A DNA stretch of 46,300 bases from Bacteroidaceae bacterium (GTDB taxonomy: Bacteria > Bacteroidota > Bacteroidia > Bacteroidales > Bacteroidaceae). The DNA lies in the NCBI GenBank assembly GCA_017466325.1, contig JAFTUK010000012.1, positions 1 through 46,300 on the forward strand. The letters run 5' to 3'. A program made the translations under genes and the position numbers. The notes beneath the pieces were generated by a model. That model did no database searches. It had not been told where the DNA came from and worked only from the letters and a program-made list of their open reading frames with translations. Shown piece by piece: positions 6,963 through 18,024 of the stretch (within the stretch, counting starts at the first letter, position 1; each line of letters begins with the position of its first letter).

Positions 6963-7571
6963 ATGAAGTTATTATTACTTAGCAGCCCCAACTTTTTCGT
7001 AGAGGAAGACAAGATACTGGCAACACTTTTTGAGGAAGGCTTGGATATTTTGCATCTGCGCAAGCCTAACTCGGAACCCGTATACTGCGAACGTCTGCTC
7101 ACCCTGCTTCCGGAAAAATATCATCAACGAATAATAACCAACGACCACTTCTATCTGAAAGAGGAATTCGACCTGATGGGCATACACATATCCGAGCGCA
7201 ATCCGGACATACCCCAAGGCTATAAAGGCGTGACCACACGCACATGCTACAGCCTGGACGAACTGTCCGAGGCCAAAAAGAAGAACCAGTATGTCATACT
7301 GAGAGACGTGTACGACAGCGCTTCCGGCAACGGAAGCAAGTCAGCATATACACACGAGCAACTGCGCGATGCCAGCCGTCGTGGTCTTATAGACAAACGC
7401 GTGATGGCACAGACAGGCATCAGCCTTGAAAATATTCAGGAAGTACGTGATCTTGGATTTGGAGGAGCCGTAGTGTGCAGCGACCTATGGAAACGCTTCA
7501 ACATACACAGCGGTATGGACTTCAAGGATGTCATCAAGCACTTCCACAAACTGAGAAAAGCATCTGAATAG
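6963..7571 (+). CDS. ThiE/TenI-like phosphate synthase family protein
   Basis: A 202-residue TIM-barrel protein resembling the thiamine-phosphate synthase/TenI superfamily: GLDILHLRKPN (about 24-34), IITNDHFYLKEEFDLMGIHIS (in parts, ITNDHFYLKE and LMGIHIS, about 58-77) and MAQTGISLENIQEVRDLGF-type phrases near 147-165. It lacks the clear pyrophosphate-binding and GPxxxTxTK phrases of true ThiE, so the exact reaction is uncertain, and no other thi gene or TPP riboswitch is near. ATG 6963 follows a promoter and a GGAG; an alternative start at 6933 lies inside the promoter and is rejected. The gene ends 56 bp before prs. Confidence 0.7.
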   Translation: MKLLLLSSPNFFVEEDKILATLFEEGLDILHLRKPNSEPVYCERLLTLLPEKYHQRIITNDHFYLKEEFDLMGIHISERNPDIPQGYKGVTTRTCYSLDELSEAKKKNQYVILRDVYDSASGNGSKSAYTHEQLRDASRRGLIDKRVMAQTGISLENIQEVRDLGFGGAVVCSDLWKRFNIHSGMDFKDVIKHFHKLRKASE

Positions 7572-7627
7572 ATTACAACTCAGAGATAGCGAAAAGATAA
7601 AAGAACCCTATATTATTCCACAAGACA

Positions 7628-8566
7628 ATGATTGAGAACAAGTCATTCAAGGTATTCTCCGGCACTGCTACACGCTATCTTGCCGAGAAAATTTGCGCCA
7701 GCCTTGGTTGCGAGCTGGGCAACATGACAGTAACCCGTTTCGCTGACGGCGAATTCGAGGTGTGCTTTGAAGAAAGCATACGTGGCAAGGATGTCTACCT
7801 GGTTCAAAGCACCTTTCCCAATGCAGACAACCTCATGGAACTCCTGCTTATGATAGATGCTGCCAAGCGAGCCTCTGCACGCACGGTAAATGCCGTTGTA
7901 CCATACTTCGGCTGGGCACGCCAGGACCGCAAGAGCAAGCCTCGCGTGAGCATTGCCGCAAAGTTGGTTGCCGACATGTTTACCGTTGCTGGCATCGACC
8001 GCATGATAACCATGGACCTGCATGCCGACCAGGAGCAAGGTTTCTTCAATGTCCCCGTTGACCACCTCTATGCCAGCAGCGTATTGCTGCCCTACATCAA
8101 GTCGTTGCAACTGGAGAACCTCGTCATAGCAAGTCCCGACGTGGGCGGCAGCAAGCGCGCTTCCTCCTATGCCAAATTCTTCAACTGCCCCATGGTAATG
8201 TGCAACAAGACCCGCAAGAAGGCCAACGAGGTTGCCCACATGGATGTCATCGGCGACGTTGAGGGTGCGGACGTTGTCCTCATTGACGATATGGTGGACA
8301 CCGCAGGCACAATCACCAAGGCTGCCGACCTGCTGAAGGAGAAGGGTGCACGCAGTGTCCGTGCATTGGCCAGCCACTGCATAATGAGCGGTCCTGCCAA
8401 CGAGCGTGTTGAGGCGTGCGCACTGGAGGAGATGATTTTCACCGACTCAATCCCCTACCACGGTTCCTGCGCCAAGGTGAAGCAGCTTTCTGTTGCCGAA
8501 CTCATTGCCAACACCATCCGCAGCGTACAGGACAACGAAAGCATAAGCGACCAATACCTTATATAA
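7628..8566 (+). CDS. prs: ribose-phosphate pyrophosphokinase
   Basis: This enzyme makes PRPP from ribose 5-phosphate and ATP, feeding purine, pyrimidine, histidine, tryptophan and NAD synthesis. At 312 residues it matches class I enzymes. Seen: FSGTATRYLAEKI at the N-terminus, FADGEFEV (about 38-45), the ATP-site phrase YFGWARQDRK (about 94-103), the PRPP synthase signature DLHADQEQGFF (about 129-139), and the PRPP loop VLIDDMVDTAGTI near 213-225. No promoter of the usual form lies in the 56-bp gap upstream, so it may be read from the ThiE/TenI-like gene promoter. A hairpin follows at 8593-8639. Confidence 0.97.
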   Translation: MIENKSFKVFSGTATRYLAEKICASLGCELGNMTVTRFADGEFEVCFEESIRGKDVYLVQSTFPNADNLMELLLMIDAAKRASARTVNAVVPYFGWARQDRKSKPRVSIAAKLVADMFTVAGIDRMITMDLHADQEQGFFNVPVDHLYASSVLLPYIKSLQLENLVIASPDVGGSKRASSYAKFFNCPMVMCNKTRKKANEVAHMDVIGDVEGADVVLIDDMVDTAGTITKAADLLKEKGARSVRALASHCIMSGPANERVEACALEEMIFTDSIPYHGSCAKVKQLSVAELIANTIRSVQDNESISDQYLI

Positions 8567-8592
8567 TATAACAAGGTAAATTACATCATACC

Positions 8593-8639
8593 AATCCCAC
8601 CATTACCGTCATTCCAAGATATGGCTGTATGGTGGGATT
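8593..8639 (+). terminator. hairpin after prs
   Basis: AATCCCACCAT (8593-8603) pairs perfectly with ATGGTGGGATT (8629-8639) over 11 bp with a 25-nt loop. The following sequence is only moderately T-rich, so it may stop transcription partially and let the next gene be read. Confidence 0.6.
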
Positions 8640-8672
8640 CTATTATTATATGAATAGAAGCAAAGAATACAG

Positions 8673-9668
8673 ATGACAACATTGCTGTTGCGAACAAGTA
8701 ACCTTCTCGCCTCACACTCCTCGCTCTATGTCATAGCGGCAGCCATTTTGGCGTTCTTCCTGCCGGAGACATTCACTTGGGTAAAAGGAGACGTTTCCAG
8801 TGTCATTCTGGGCATCATCATGCTTACGATGGGGCTGACACTGACCACTGACGACTTCAGGGAATTGTTCAGACGTCCGCTGGACATATTCATCGGGGCC
8901 TGTGCACAATACACCCTCATGCCACTGATAGCATGGACGCTGACACAAGCCTTCAATCTCAACCCCTACCTCTCCATAGGCATAATCCTGGTAGGATGCT
9001 GTCCTGGCGGAGTATCCAGCAATATCATGTCCTACCTGTGCCGTGGCGATGTCGCGTACTCGGTGGGCATGACCACAGCCTCCACCCTTCTGGCCCCACT
9101 GATGACTCCGTTGCTTGTATGGTGGCTGGCTGGAAGCAGGATTGAAGTGGACGTTATAGGCATGTTTCAGGGCATACTCCTTATCACACTAATACCAGTG
9201 GCCATAGGTTTCACGGCAAATACCCTGATGGGCAAGAAGCGCGTATTCAAGGACATACACTCGGTCATGCCGGGTGTCAGCGTAACGTGCCTCGCGCTCA
9301 TCGTAGGCGGTGTTGTGGCACAAGTCACTCCACAACTGATGAACAGCGGCCTTTCCCTGTTCCTGCTCATGCTGTGCGTCGTTTTCTGCCACAACACTTT
9401 GGGTTATGCCACAGGATACGGTATCGGATACTTGTTCCGCTTCAACAAGGCCAAGAGACGTACCATATCCATAGAAGTGGGCATGCAGAATGCGGGCATG
9501 GCCACAGTGCTTGCCACCTCATACTTTGCAAACCCCGAAATCCTCGCCGCCAATCCCGAGGCCATACTTTGTGTGGTACCGTGTGCCATCAGTTGTGCAT
9601 ATCATTCCATTTCCGGCACTCTGTTGGCAAACCTCTTCGTGATGTCGGACAAGAAGGGAAAGGATTAG
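8673..9668 (+). CDS. bile acid:sodium symporter family transporter
   Basis: A 331-residue, very hydrophobic protein with about nine to ten membrane helices. Diagnostic phrases of the SBF (BASS/NTCP/ASBT) family are present: LGIIMLTMGLTLTTDDF (about 46-62), LVGCCPGGVSSNIMSYLCRGDVAYSV in two parts near 105-130 (CCPGGVSSN binds sodium and substrate) and EVGMQNAGMATVLATSYF near 270-287. The substrate could be bile acids, pantoate or other organic anions and cannot be set from sequence. I see no consensus promoter upstream; a terminator at 9711-9740 follows. Confidence 0.9.
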   Translation: MTTLLLRTSNLLASHSSLYVIAAAILAFFLPETFTWVKGDVSSVILGIIMLTMGLTLTTDDFRELFRRPLDIFIGACAQYTLMPLIAWTLTQAFNLNPYLSIGIILVGCCPGGVSSNIMSYLCRGDVAYSVGMTTASTLLAPLMTPLLVWWLAGSRIEVDVIGMFQGILLITLIPVAIGFTANTLMGKKRVFKDIHSVMPGVSVTCLALIVGGVVAQVTPQLMNSGLSLFLLMLCVVFCHNTLGYATGYGIGYLFRFNKAKRRTISIEVGMQNAGMATVLATSYFANPEILAANPEAILCVVPCAISCAYHSISGTLLANLFVMSDKKGKD

Positions 9669-9710
9669 ACACTGCATTCACGAGACAGCACAAGAATCAG
9701 AGGAGCGCCA

Positions 9711-9740
9711 TGATAACAATGTATCACAGCGCTCCTTTTT
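9711..9740 (+). terminator. rho-independent terminator after the symporter
   Basis: AGGAGCGC (9711-9718) pairs with GCGCTCCT (9729-9736), with inner GATA/TATC pairing, then TTTTT to 9740. It lies between convergent genes. Confidence 0.88.
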
Positions 9741-9770
9741 ATAAACAATTCCGTTTTCTGGAAACAAACG

Positions 9771-12263
9771 TCAATCCAGTGCTATGGCCTTCTTTACCTG
9801 CTCGGCAATCTCGTCGTAAGACTTGGTGGGATCGGGCATGATGGCCGGCAGATACTCCACGGTAATCTTGTGGGGACGGGGCAGGGACTTCTGGCGGGGC
9901 AGAGCCTCGAAAGCACCCGTTATGCGCACGGGGACGATGGGAACGCGAAGTTCCTTGGACAGGATGGCAAAGGTCTTCTTGAACTGCCCCATCTCGCCTG
10001 TGTTGGTACGACGGCCTTCAGGGAAGATAATCAGATTCTTGCCGGCACGCAGTACCTGGGCCATGTTCTGGATGGAGGTCTTCAGGTTGGCACGCTGCAT
10101 GAGTATGACGTTGCACTGGCGTGCAAAGGACTGTCTTGCCTTGGACTTCACATGCTCCTCGGTGGCATAGAAGTAGCAGTCCTTCAGGGTACTGAACGAC
10201 AAGCCACTGGTAACGACAGGTCCGTCCAGGAAACTCTGGTGGTTGGGAGCAATGATAAAGGGACCCTTGGCAGGGATGTTCTCCTTACCCTTCACGGAAA
10301 GGCGGAAGTACAGGCGGTTGAACAATTCGGCCAAGCCTGCGCTAATGGGGAGCAGGGCAGTAGGTTTGGAAGGCAGGACAGCAGGAGTGTTGGTGAGCAG
10401 AGTGTGCCAATCCACCTCCTCTGCCACCTCGGTATGCTTCTTCTGCTTGGCAATATGCTCGGCAAGAGCCTGCAGGGTGGAGAAATACAGGATGCTGTCT
10501 GCATTCACCTCGGCGCCGAAGGTCTGCTCTATGAACTCCTGCATGCTGACACGGTCCAGCGAGTCAAGGCCGAGGTCGGTTTCCAGATGGTCGGTAGGAC
10601 GCACGACATCCAGGCGCTTCTCCTTCATCACATAGTCGCGCATGATGCGGTACTCCTCCATGTCTGGCTCCACAATCTTTGCCTCAGCCTGAGTGTTGGC
10701 GGCAGAAACGCCGTTCTTCAGCATATCCAGCACCTTGAAGCGCTGTATCTTGGACAGGCGTGTACGGGGCAGGGCGCCGTGAAGGACTAAGATAGACATC
10801 ACCTTCTTGTAGTTCATGGCCTCGTTGTTGTAGGGCTCCAGAACCTCGTGCTTCAGCAAAGCCTCTATTTCCGCATCAGTCTTGCCCTTGGCTATATCGT
10901 CCTGGGGCACGATGACGGCCACCAACTTGTCGTTGTAGTATGACACGGCACATTCCTTAACGAACTGGTCGTACTTCTCCAACTTGAACTCTATCTCCAC
11001 GGGCTGCACGTTCTTGCCGTTGGACAGGACGATGATTTCCTTCTTGCGGCCGGTGATGTACACCCTGCCCTTCTGGTCCAGACGGGCCAGGTCGCCGGTA
11101 TGCAGATAACCGTTCTCGTCGAAGAGTTCGGCTGTCTCCTCGGGGCGGTTGTAATAGCCCTTCATCACGTTGTCGCCCTTCACGCACATCTCGCCGTCAA
11201 TTATCTTGCACTCGCAACAGGGCAAGGGCAGACCCGAGCATCCGGGTATGACATCGCCAGGACGTGTGAAACATATCATGGGGGAAGTCTCGGTCATGCC
11301 ATAACCCTCGAGCACGGTAATGCCCAGCGTCTTCATGCCAATGCCTATCTCCTTGTCCAGAGCGGCGCCACCGCTGACGCAATATATCAGGTGTCCGCCC
11401 AACTTCTTATGAACGCTGGCAAACACTTTCTTGGAGAAGCCGTAACTGCCCACCTTTTCGCACAACTTGTAGAGTGTGCTGGCAAGGGCGCTTTCGTCTA
11501 TCTTCTTCTTTATGCCGTTGTAGAGTGTCTGCCACAGACGGGGCACGCCCACCATGATGGTAACCTTGCCTCTCTGCAATGAAGCCATGATGTCGGGACC
11601 CGACATAGTGGGACACAATACCACCTGCGACTCGCTGAATATGGGGGCAACAAGCGTACCAACCAAGGGCATGACATGGTGCAGGGGCAGCAGGATGAGC
11701 GTACTGCTGTTCTTGTTGAAGATGGGCACTTCCTTGCTCGAAATGGCATCGATGTTGACCAGCAGGTTCTTGAAGGTGAGCATAACGCCCTTGGGGAAAC
11801 CTGTAGTGCCGGAGGTGTAGAGGATTACGCACACGTCGCTATCCTCGAAACTGATACCGGTTTCCTTTGTCTCGGCATGGGCGGCAAGTCCTGAGAGGTC
11901 GTCCATGCGGAGCACCACGGTATCTACACCGGCCTTCTCTATTGCCTGGCGTGCCGTTTCCTCAGTTTGTCCGCTTACCCATATAGCCTCGGGGCGGGCA
12001 TCGTTCAGGATATAGGCAACATCGTCCACGGTGCTGCTGGCATCCACGGGAATGGCAATGCCCTTGTTCTGCCAGATGGAGAAGAAACTGTATATCCACT
12101 CCACGGAGTTCTCGGCAAAGACGATGGTCTTGGCCTCCTTCTGCTCAGGGGTATAGCGTGCAAATAGACGGATGTTCTCAAGCATCTCGGCATAGGAAAT
12201 CTCCTCGGTGGGAGTCACTATGGCCACGCGGTCGATAACCTTTATCTTGTTTTCGTAATACAT
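9771..12263 (-). CDS. AMP-dependent ligase / acyl carrier / acyltransferase fusion
   Basis: An 830-residue protein with three parts. Residues about 1-520 are an acyl-AMP ligase: ATP loop ILYTSGTTGFPKGVM near 155, GYGMTETSP near 325, TGDLARLDQKGRVYITGRKKE near 390 (in parts). Residues about 540-625 are an acyl carrier domain whose DLGLDSLDRVSM carries the Ser for phosphopantetheine. Residues about 645-830 are a PlsC-type acyltransferase with the NHQSFLD (HX4D) box and FPEGRR. The ligase can load an acyl chain, the carrier hold it and the acyltransferase move it to a lysophospholipid, as in Aas-like salvage; this route is inferred. ATG 12263 is preferred over an upstream GTG. Confidence 0.92.
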   Translation of the reverse strand: MYYENKIKVIDRVAIVTPTEEISYAEMLENIRLFARYTPEQKEAKTIVFAENSVEWIYSFFSIWQNKGIAIPVDASSTVDDVAYILNDARPEAIWVSGQTEETARQAIEKAGVDTVVLRMDDLSGLAAHAETKETGISFEDSDVCVILYTSGTTGFPKGVMLTFKNLLVNIDAISSKEVPIFNKNSSTLILLPLHHVMPLVGTLVAPIFSESQVVLCPTMSGPDIMASLQRGKVTIMVGVPRLWQTLYNGIKKKIDESALASTLYKLCEKVGSYGFSKKVFASVHKKLGGHLIYCVSGGAALDKEIGIGMKTLGITVLEGYGMTETSPMICFTRPGDVIPGCSGLPLPCCECKIIDGEMCVKGDNVMKGYYNRPEETAELFDENGYLHTGDLARLDQKGRVYITGRKKEIIVLSNGKNVQPVEIEFKLEKYDQFVKECAVSYYNDKLVAVIVPQDDIAKGKTDAEIEALLKHEVLEPYNNEAMNYKKVMSILVLHGALPRTRLSKIQRFKVLDMLKNGVSAANTQAEAKIVEPDMEEYRIMRDYVMKEKRLDVVRPTDHLETDLGLDSLDRVSMQEFIEQTFGAEVNADSILYFSTLQALAEHIAKQKKHTEVAEEVDWHTLLTNTPAVLPSKPTALLPISAGLAELFNRLYFRLSVKGKENIPAKGPFIIAPNHQSFLDGPVVTSGLSFSTLKDCYFYATEEHVKSKARQSFARQCNVILMQRANLKTSIQNMAQVLRAGKNLIIFPEGRRTNTGEMGQFKKTFAILSKELRVPIVPVRITGAFEALPRQKSLPRPHKITVEYLPAIMPDPTKSYDEIAEQVKKAIALD

Positions 12264-12425
12264 AATGCTGCTCTTTTGTTGTTGTTTGGCCACGACGGAG
12301 AGTACCGCCCGTTTTCATAAATTTGAACGGCACCTCCCTTTCCTCTGGCTCGGCCAGTAGGGGCATGCCGCTCAAAAGCAGAATAGTTACTTATTTAATG
12401 TATGTATTGGTATGTACATTCTTGA
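12264..12425. other. intergenic, no clear signals
   Basis: Between the porin stop and the ligase start I see no TAnnTTTG box on the minus strand and no strong hairpin with a T-tract. The ligase gene may be read from an unrecognised promoter or by read-through from the porin gene. Confidence 0.4.
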
Positions 12426-13865
12426 TTACCAAGCGAAGTTGAAGCCAATACCTACAACATCGTTGGTGCGAGAATAACGGTCAATCTTGTTACCCAGTGC
12501 AGTTACAGACGTTACCTCGCGGTCCTTGTAGAAGGTGTGCATGTAACCAAGGTCTATATTGAAGAGTTTGGTGGGATGTATACGTATACCAAGACCCATT
12601 GAGTTGCTGCTAAGGTTGAAACTTACGTCACTCATGTAAGCGTCAGTCAGGCCATAACTGGTGTTCTGCCAAGAGCAAGAAGCTGTAATCCACTTGCAGA
12701 ACTTCCATTCAACACCTGCCAGGAACTCCATGGTGTTATGATCGATGTATGCGCTGGTGTGCTTGTCACCGTACTTGGTGGCAGACTTGTCGAAGTAATA
12801 GTGCCATGCACCGGCAATGCGCAAATCCTTGATGGGGCTGTACTGTGCACCAACGGTCAGCAGTGCAGGCATGTCCTCTGCAATTTTCTTGCCATCAGCA
12901 AACTGAGACAACAGGTGTGTGGGATCAGCGGCAAAAGCTGCGGCAGCCTCGCTCATACGTGAGTTGTTCTCAAGACGGATACGAGTCTTAAACTCATACT
13001 TGGCTGCCAGTTCCCAATGCTTGTTAGGACGGTAGTGGATACCCAAGATAGGAGTAACGCCGAAACCAACCTGGTCACAATTAAGACTCAGTTCGGTACC
13101 TGTAGCAGTACCGTTCACTGTTACGTCATCAACGAAGCCGTTGTAGTTACATGTAGCATAAACGCCACGGATACCACCATAAACGGCAAGATTGTCCAGC
13201 ACCTTGTATGTAGCACCAACCTGCAGACCGAAGTAGTACTGCTTACCCTTCATGTAGGAATTCAGGCTGTAGTTCTTGAAGTTTTCTACGCCATAAGCAG
13301 CGGCATCCTTCTGCATCTCTGCCATAGCCAGCTCCTTACTCATACCCTGTTGCATATAACCCATAACAGCTGCTTCACCATAGGGAGAATTTGCCCACAT
13401 GTTGGCTATACCCTGAATACCGCTCTGTACAGTAAGAGCCTCTAAAGAACCAAGGCCGTTCTCAAATTCGCAAGCACCACCGCCACCTACAAGACCGAGG
13501 TGAGCAGAAATGCTCCACTTGTCCTGATTATAGGTAACATCCAATGAAGGCACCACAGGGGCAAAAGCCTCGCCCTTAAAAGTGTGTGTCGGATTGGGGT
13601 TGTTTGTGTTCAGGGCAAAAGCGGGGAAAGTTGTATCAATAGTACGGCTCTGAATAGCAGTCATTGAAGAGATACCCATGTGCCATCCGTTATGCAGGAA
13701 AGCTTGACCTGCGGGATTGGCATAAAGACTGGAAAGTGTAATGTTGGCATCCTGTGTGAAGAAACGCAGGTAATGAGCGTTCTGGCTTGTTGTTGTCAAC
13801 AGACCACCGGCGAAAGCACTTGTTGCGGCCAAAGCGGTGGCCAAAGAAATTACAATCTTTTTCAT
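12426..13865 (-). CDS. FadL/OmpP1-type outer-membrane protein
   Basis: A 479-residue protein with a signal peptide (MKKIVISLATALAATSAFAG, cleaved near residue 19-20) and a beta-barrel composition of alternating hydrophobic strands. The mature N-terminus (FTQDANITLSSLYANPAG) carries the NPAG phrase typical of the OmpP1/FadL/TodX family, where this end plugs the barrel. It should move hydrophobic compounds such as fatty acids across the outer membrane. Standing beside a fatty-acid ligase/acyltransferase fusion on the same strand, it suggests an uptake-and-activation pair. It ends FNFAW with the C-terminal aromatic residue common in barrels. ATG 13865 is chosen for the signal peptide. Confidence 0.9.
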   Translation of the reverse strand: MKKIVISLATALAATSAFAGGLLTTTSQNAHYLRFFTQDANITLSSLYANPAGQAFLHNGWHMGISSMTAIQSRTIDTTFPAFALNTNNPNPTHTFKGEAFAPVVPSLDVTYNQDKWSISAHLGLVGGGGACEFENGLGSLEALTVQSGIQGIANMWANSPYGEAAVMGYMQQGMSKELAMAEMQKDAAAYGVENFKNYSLNSYMKGKQYYFGLQVGATYKVLDNLAVYGGIRGVYATCNYNGFVDDVTVNGTATGTELSLNCDQVGFGVTPILGIHYRPNKHWELAAKYEFKTRIRLENNSRMSEAAAAFAADPTHLLSQFADGKKIAEDMPALLTVGAQYSPIKDLRIAGAWHYYFDKSATKYGDKHTSAYIDHNTMEFLAGVEWKFCKWITASCSWQNTSYGLTDAYMSDVSFNLSSNSMGLGIRIHPTKLFNIDLGYMHTFYKDREVTSVTALGNKIDRYSRTNDVVGIGFNFAW

Positions 13866-13896
13866 ATATTTTACCTTGTTTGTGTAAATTCGAGTG

Positions 13897-13904
13897 CAAA
13901 GGTA
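13897..13904 (-). promoter_or_regulatory. probable -7 element for the FadL-type gene (TACCTTTG)
   Basis: On the minus strand TACCTTTG matches the consensus, 31 bp before the start codon. A TTG lies upstream at a shorter than usual spacing. Confidence 0.6.
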
Positions 13905-14126
13905 ACACATTTTTGCAAAACCTGTGCACAAATTAAAACTTTTTAGACAGCAATGGGTGTTTTTTGTGCACTTATAAATAAAAACATGCTTATTATACCT
14001 TATATATATATATATATTATTGCTATGGAAATTATGCTTTAACTAGGCATAAAGACAAAAGTAAAAGCAAAGCATGGCTTACGAGATTTCATGCTTCTAT
14101 CCTACCGACCCCTCGGGAAAGCGTCG

Positions 14127-14193
14127 GTGGCGGTAAAATTAATCGCCACTGGCGATAAAATTCACCGCCAGTAGCGGCTCATTTTACCGTCAC
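14127..14193. repeat. 67-bp near-perfect palindrome
   Basis: The whole segment resembles its own reverse complement. Outer arms are GTGGCGGTAAAAT (14127-14139) and ATTTTACCGTCAC (14181-14193), with 12 of 13 pairs. The inner blocks CGCCACTGGCG (14144-14154) and CGCCAGTAGCG (14166-14176) also pair, 10 of 11. A transcript of either strand would fold into a long hairpin. It lacks the T-tract of a terminator. Confidence 0.8.
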
Positions 14194-14267
14194 TAAGGAC
14201 TATAGTAAGGACTTATGAAGAAAGACCACAGAAACACCAGAAAAATGGAGTAAAGTACGATTGACTC

Positions 14268-15296
14268 CTATTTTATACCTCTTTTGTCCAATGCGCGGGC
14301 ATAGCGGCGGGCATTGGCAAGGTGTTCGGAATAGGTGCGGGCAAAGTTGTGCGAGCCGGAGAAGTCTTCCTTGGCGCACATGTAGAGATAGCCGTGCTGC
14401 TCGTGGTTGAGCACCGCATCAATGGCCTTGACGGAAGGGATGCAGATGGGACCTGGCGGCAGCCCCTTGTTCTTATAGGTATTGTAGGGGCTATTCACTT
14501 CCAGATGCTTGAACAGGATGCGTCGCAGGGAAAAGTCGCCCAGGGCAAACTTCACCGTCGGATCGGCCTGCAGGGGCATGCCAATCTGCAAGCGGCGGAT
14601 GTACATGCCTGCCAACTTGGGCATCTCGGGCACGTAGGCCGTTTCCTCGGACACTATGCTGGCCAGGGTAACCACCTCCACGGGTGTCATGCCCAAGGCC
14701 TGTGCCTTCTCCATGCGAGCCTCCGTCCAGAAGGCCTTGTTCTCACGCTGCATGCGCTGCATGAACTTGTCCACGGAGGTATTCCACCACATTTCGTAGG
14801 TATTGGGGATAAAGAGCGCCGGCAGGGTCTGCCATGTGTATCCCAAGCGTGCACAATATGCACTATCATGCAGGGCAGTGGCGATGGAGGCACTGTCGGG
14901 CATGAGTTGGCGGGCAAGGCGCGAGGCAAGTTGGTCAATCGTACGCACCTGGGGTACTGTTACCCTGACAGGCGTTTGTGTGCCACCCTGGAACTTGCGA
15001 TATACATCAAGCATGCTCTCTCCAGGCTGTATCTGATAATGACCGGTTCGCGGCCTGGCATCATAATACCAGTCAAGCCACGACCATCTCTTGGGATTAC
15101 CGGCCTTAATGCGGACGGAGTCCTGAGTGTCGTCTGCGTCTATATAAACGCTTATCGGAGTCGTGCCGGTATTCACTTCGGCACGGAAAGGAATGATTGC
15201 AAGGCAGACAAGGAGCACAAGCAGAGACACGGTGATGAGCGCAATGGTAACCGCACGCGGGTGATTCCGAATTATTTGCAGATATGGATGTGGCAT
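14268..15296 (-). CDS. mltG: endolytic transglycosylase MltG (YceG-like)
   Basis: MltG cuts nascent glycan strands at the inner membrane and may release them from synthesis. The 342-residue protein has one N-terminal membrane helix (about 14-38, VTIALITVSLLVLLVCLAII), a LysM-like region containing YQIQPGESMLDVYRKF (about 88-103) and the YceG domain: FIPNTYEMWWNTS (about 160-172), LASIVSEETAYVPEM (catalytic Glu region, about 208-222), IGMPLQADPTVKFALGD and YNTYKNKGLPPGPICIP near 275-291. ATG 15296 is chosen over a TTG 18 bases upstream. It lies 14 bp after the methionine synthase gene and is probably the last gene of that operon. Confidence 0.93.
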   Translation of the reverse strand: MPHPYLQIIRNHPRAVTIALITVSLLVLLVCLAIIPFRAEVNTGTTPISVYIDADDTQDSVRIKAGNPKRWSWLDWYYDARPRTGHYQIQPGESMLDVYRKFQGGTQTPVRVTVPQVRTIDQLASRLARQLMPDSASIATALHDSAYCARLGYTWQTLPALFIPNTYEMWWNTSVDKFMQRMQRENKAFWTEARMEKAQALGMTPVEVVTLASIVSEETAYVPEMPKLAGMYIRRLQIGMPLQADPTVKFALGDFSLRRILFKHLEVNSPYNTYKNKGLPPGPICIPSVKAIDAVLNHEQHGYLYMCAKEDFSGSHNFARTYSEHLANARRYARALDKRGIK

Positions 15297-15310
15297 AGGA
15301 TGTAAAACGT

Positions 15311-17040
<1,730 letters not shown>

Positions 17041-17050
<10 letters not shown>

Positions 17051-18024
17051 AAATCCACTACCGCTTTAATGTGTTCGGGAGTCGTGCCGCAGCACCCTCC
17101 TATAATATCAACAAGTCTCTCATCCAGCATGGGACTGATGCTCTGTGCAAACTGGTCGGGGGTGACATCATACTGCCCCATGGAATTGGGCAGACCTGCA
17201 TTGGGGTGGCAGGATATGAAAGGACGTTGTCCGCTCTCCCCTGCCCTATCAGTGAGCATACGGTGGAGGTTGCGCAACACGGGCAACATCTGGCCGGCAC
17301 CGAAAGAGCAGTTCAAACCTATGGAAAGCAAGGGGGCATGGGACACGGATATGAGGAAAGCCTCCAGGGTCTGCCCTGAAAGCAGTCTGCCTGCGGTATC
17401 GTTCACCGTGGCGGAGAGCATCAGCGGTATGTCCTTGCCCGTCCTGTGCATCACCTCCTGCATGGCATATATGCCGGCCTTGGCATTGAGCGTGTCAAAA
17501 ACAGTTTCCAGAAGTATGGCATCCACTCCCTCCTGGGCAAGGACCTCCATCTGCCCGATATAGGCCTCGGCCAACTGGTCAAAGGTGATGGCACGGCATG
17601 CCGGGTCGTTGATGTCTGGCGAGATGCTCAGCGACTTGTTGGTAGGTCCCACGGTGGCAATGACAAACCCCTCGCGTCCGCTATCGGCAAAGGCACGGCG
17701 TGCCAGGCGCACCGCCTCGCGGTTCATTTCCGCAACCAGATGCTGGCAATTATAATCTGCCTGTGAAATGGAATTGGCGGAGAAGGTGTTGGCGGTAAGT
17801 ATGTCGGCACCGGCATCCACATAAGCACGATAGATGTCGCCCACCACATCGGGACGCGTCAGGCAGAGCATCTCGTTGTTGCCCAAAAGCATGCCTGGTA
17901 TGTCGCGATAGCGGTAGCCGCGGAAGTCCTCCTCCTTTAGACCGTAGCGCTGTACCATGGTGCCGAAACCTCCGTCCAGCACCAACGGCTTCTTCCTCTC
18001 CTCCAATGCCTGTCTTATGTTCAT
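17041..18024 (-). CDS. methionine synthase, homocysteine-binding part
   Basis: A 327-residue homocysteine S-methyltransferase domain matching the N-terminal third of MetH. Seen: LVLDGGFGTMVQRYGL (about 13-28), ANTFSANSISQADY, the zinc ligand Cys in GLNCSFGAGQMLPVL (about 236-250) and the second zinc motif IIGGCCGTTPEHIKAV (about 308-323). It ends in DLCR, and the next gene begins within the last codons (shared ATGCAGATAG, a shift of one base). Joined, the two read like a normal MetH with a very short linker. Its start overlaps the stop of the DMP19-like gene by four bases (ATGA). Confidence 0.93.

Larger units (their letters stand above)
13866..14267. other. 402-bp intergenic region with promoter, AT repeat and large palindrome
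   Basis: It holds the porin promoter element (13897-13904), an AT dinucleotide run (about 14001-14018) and the 67-bp palindrome at 14127-14193. No reading frame of interest is visible. Confidence 0.7.

Noticed and set aside
14208-14223. The 67-bp palindrome as terminator of mltG
   Set aside because: There is no T-tract on the correct side, so it is listed as a repeat of unknown role.
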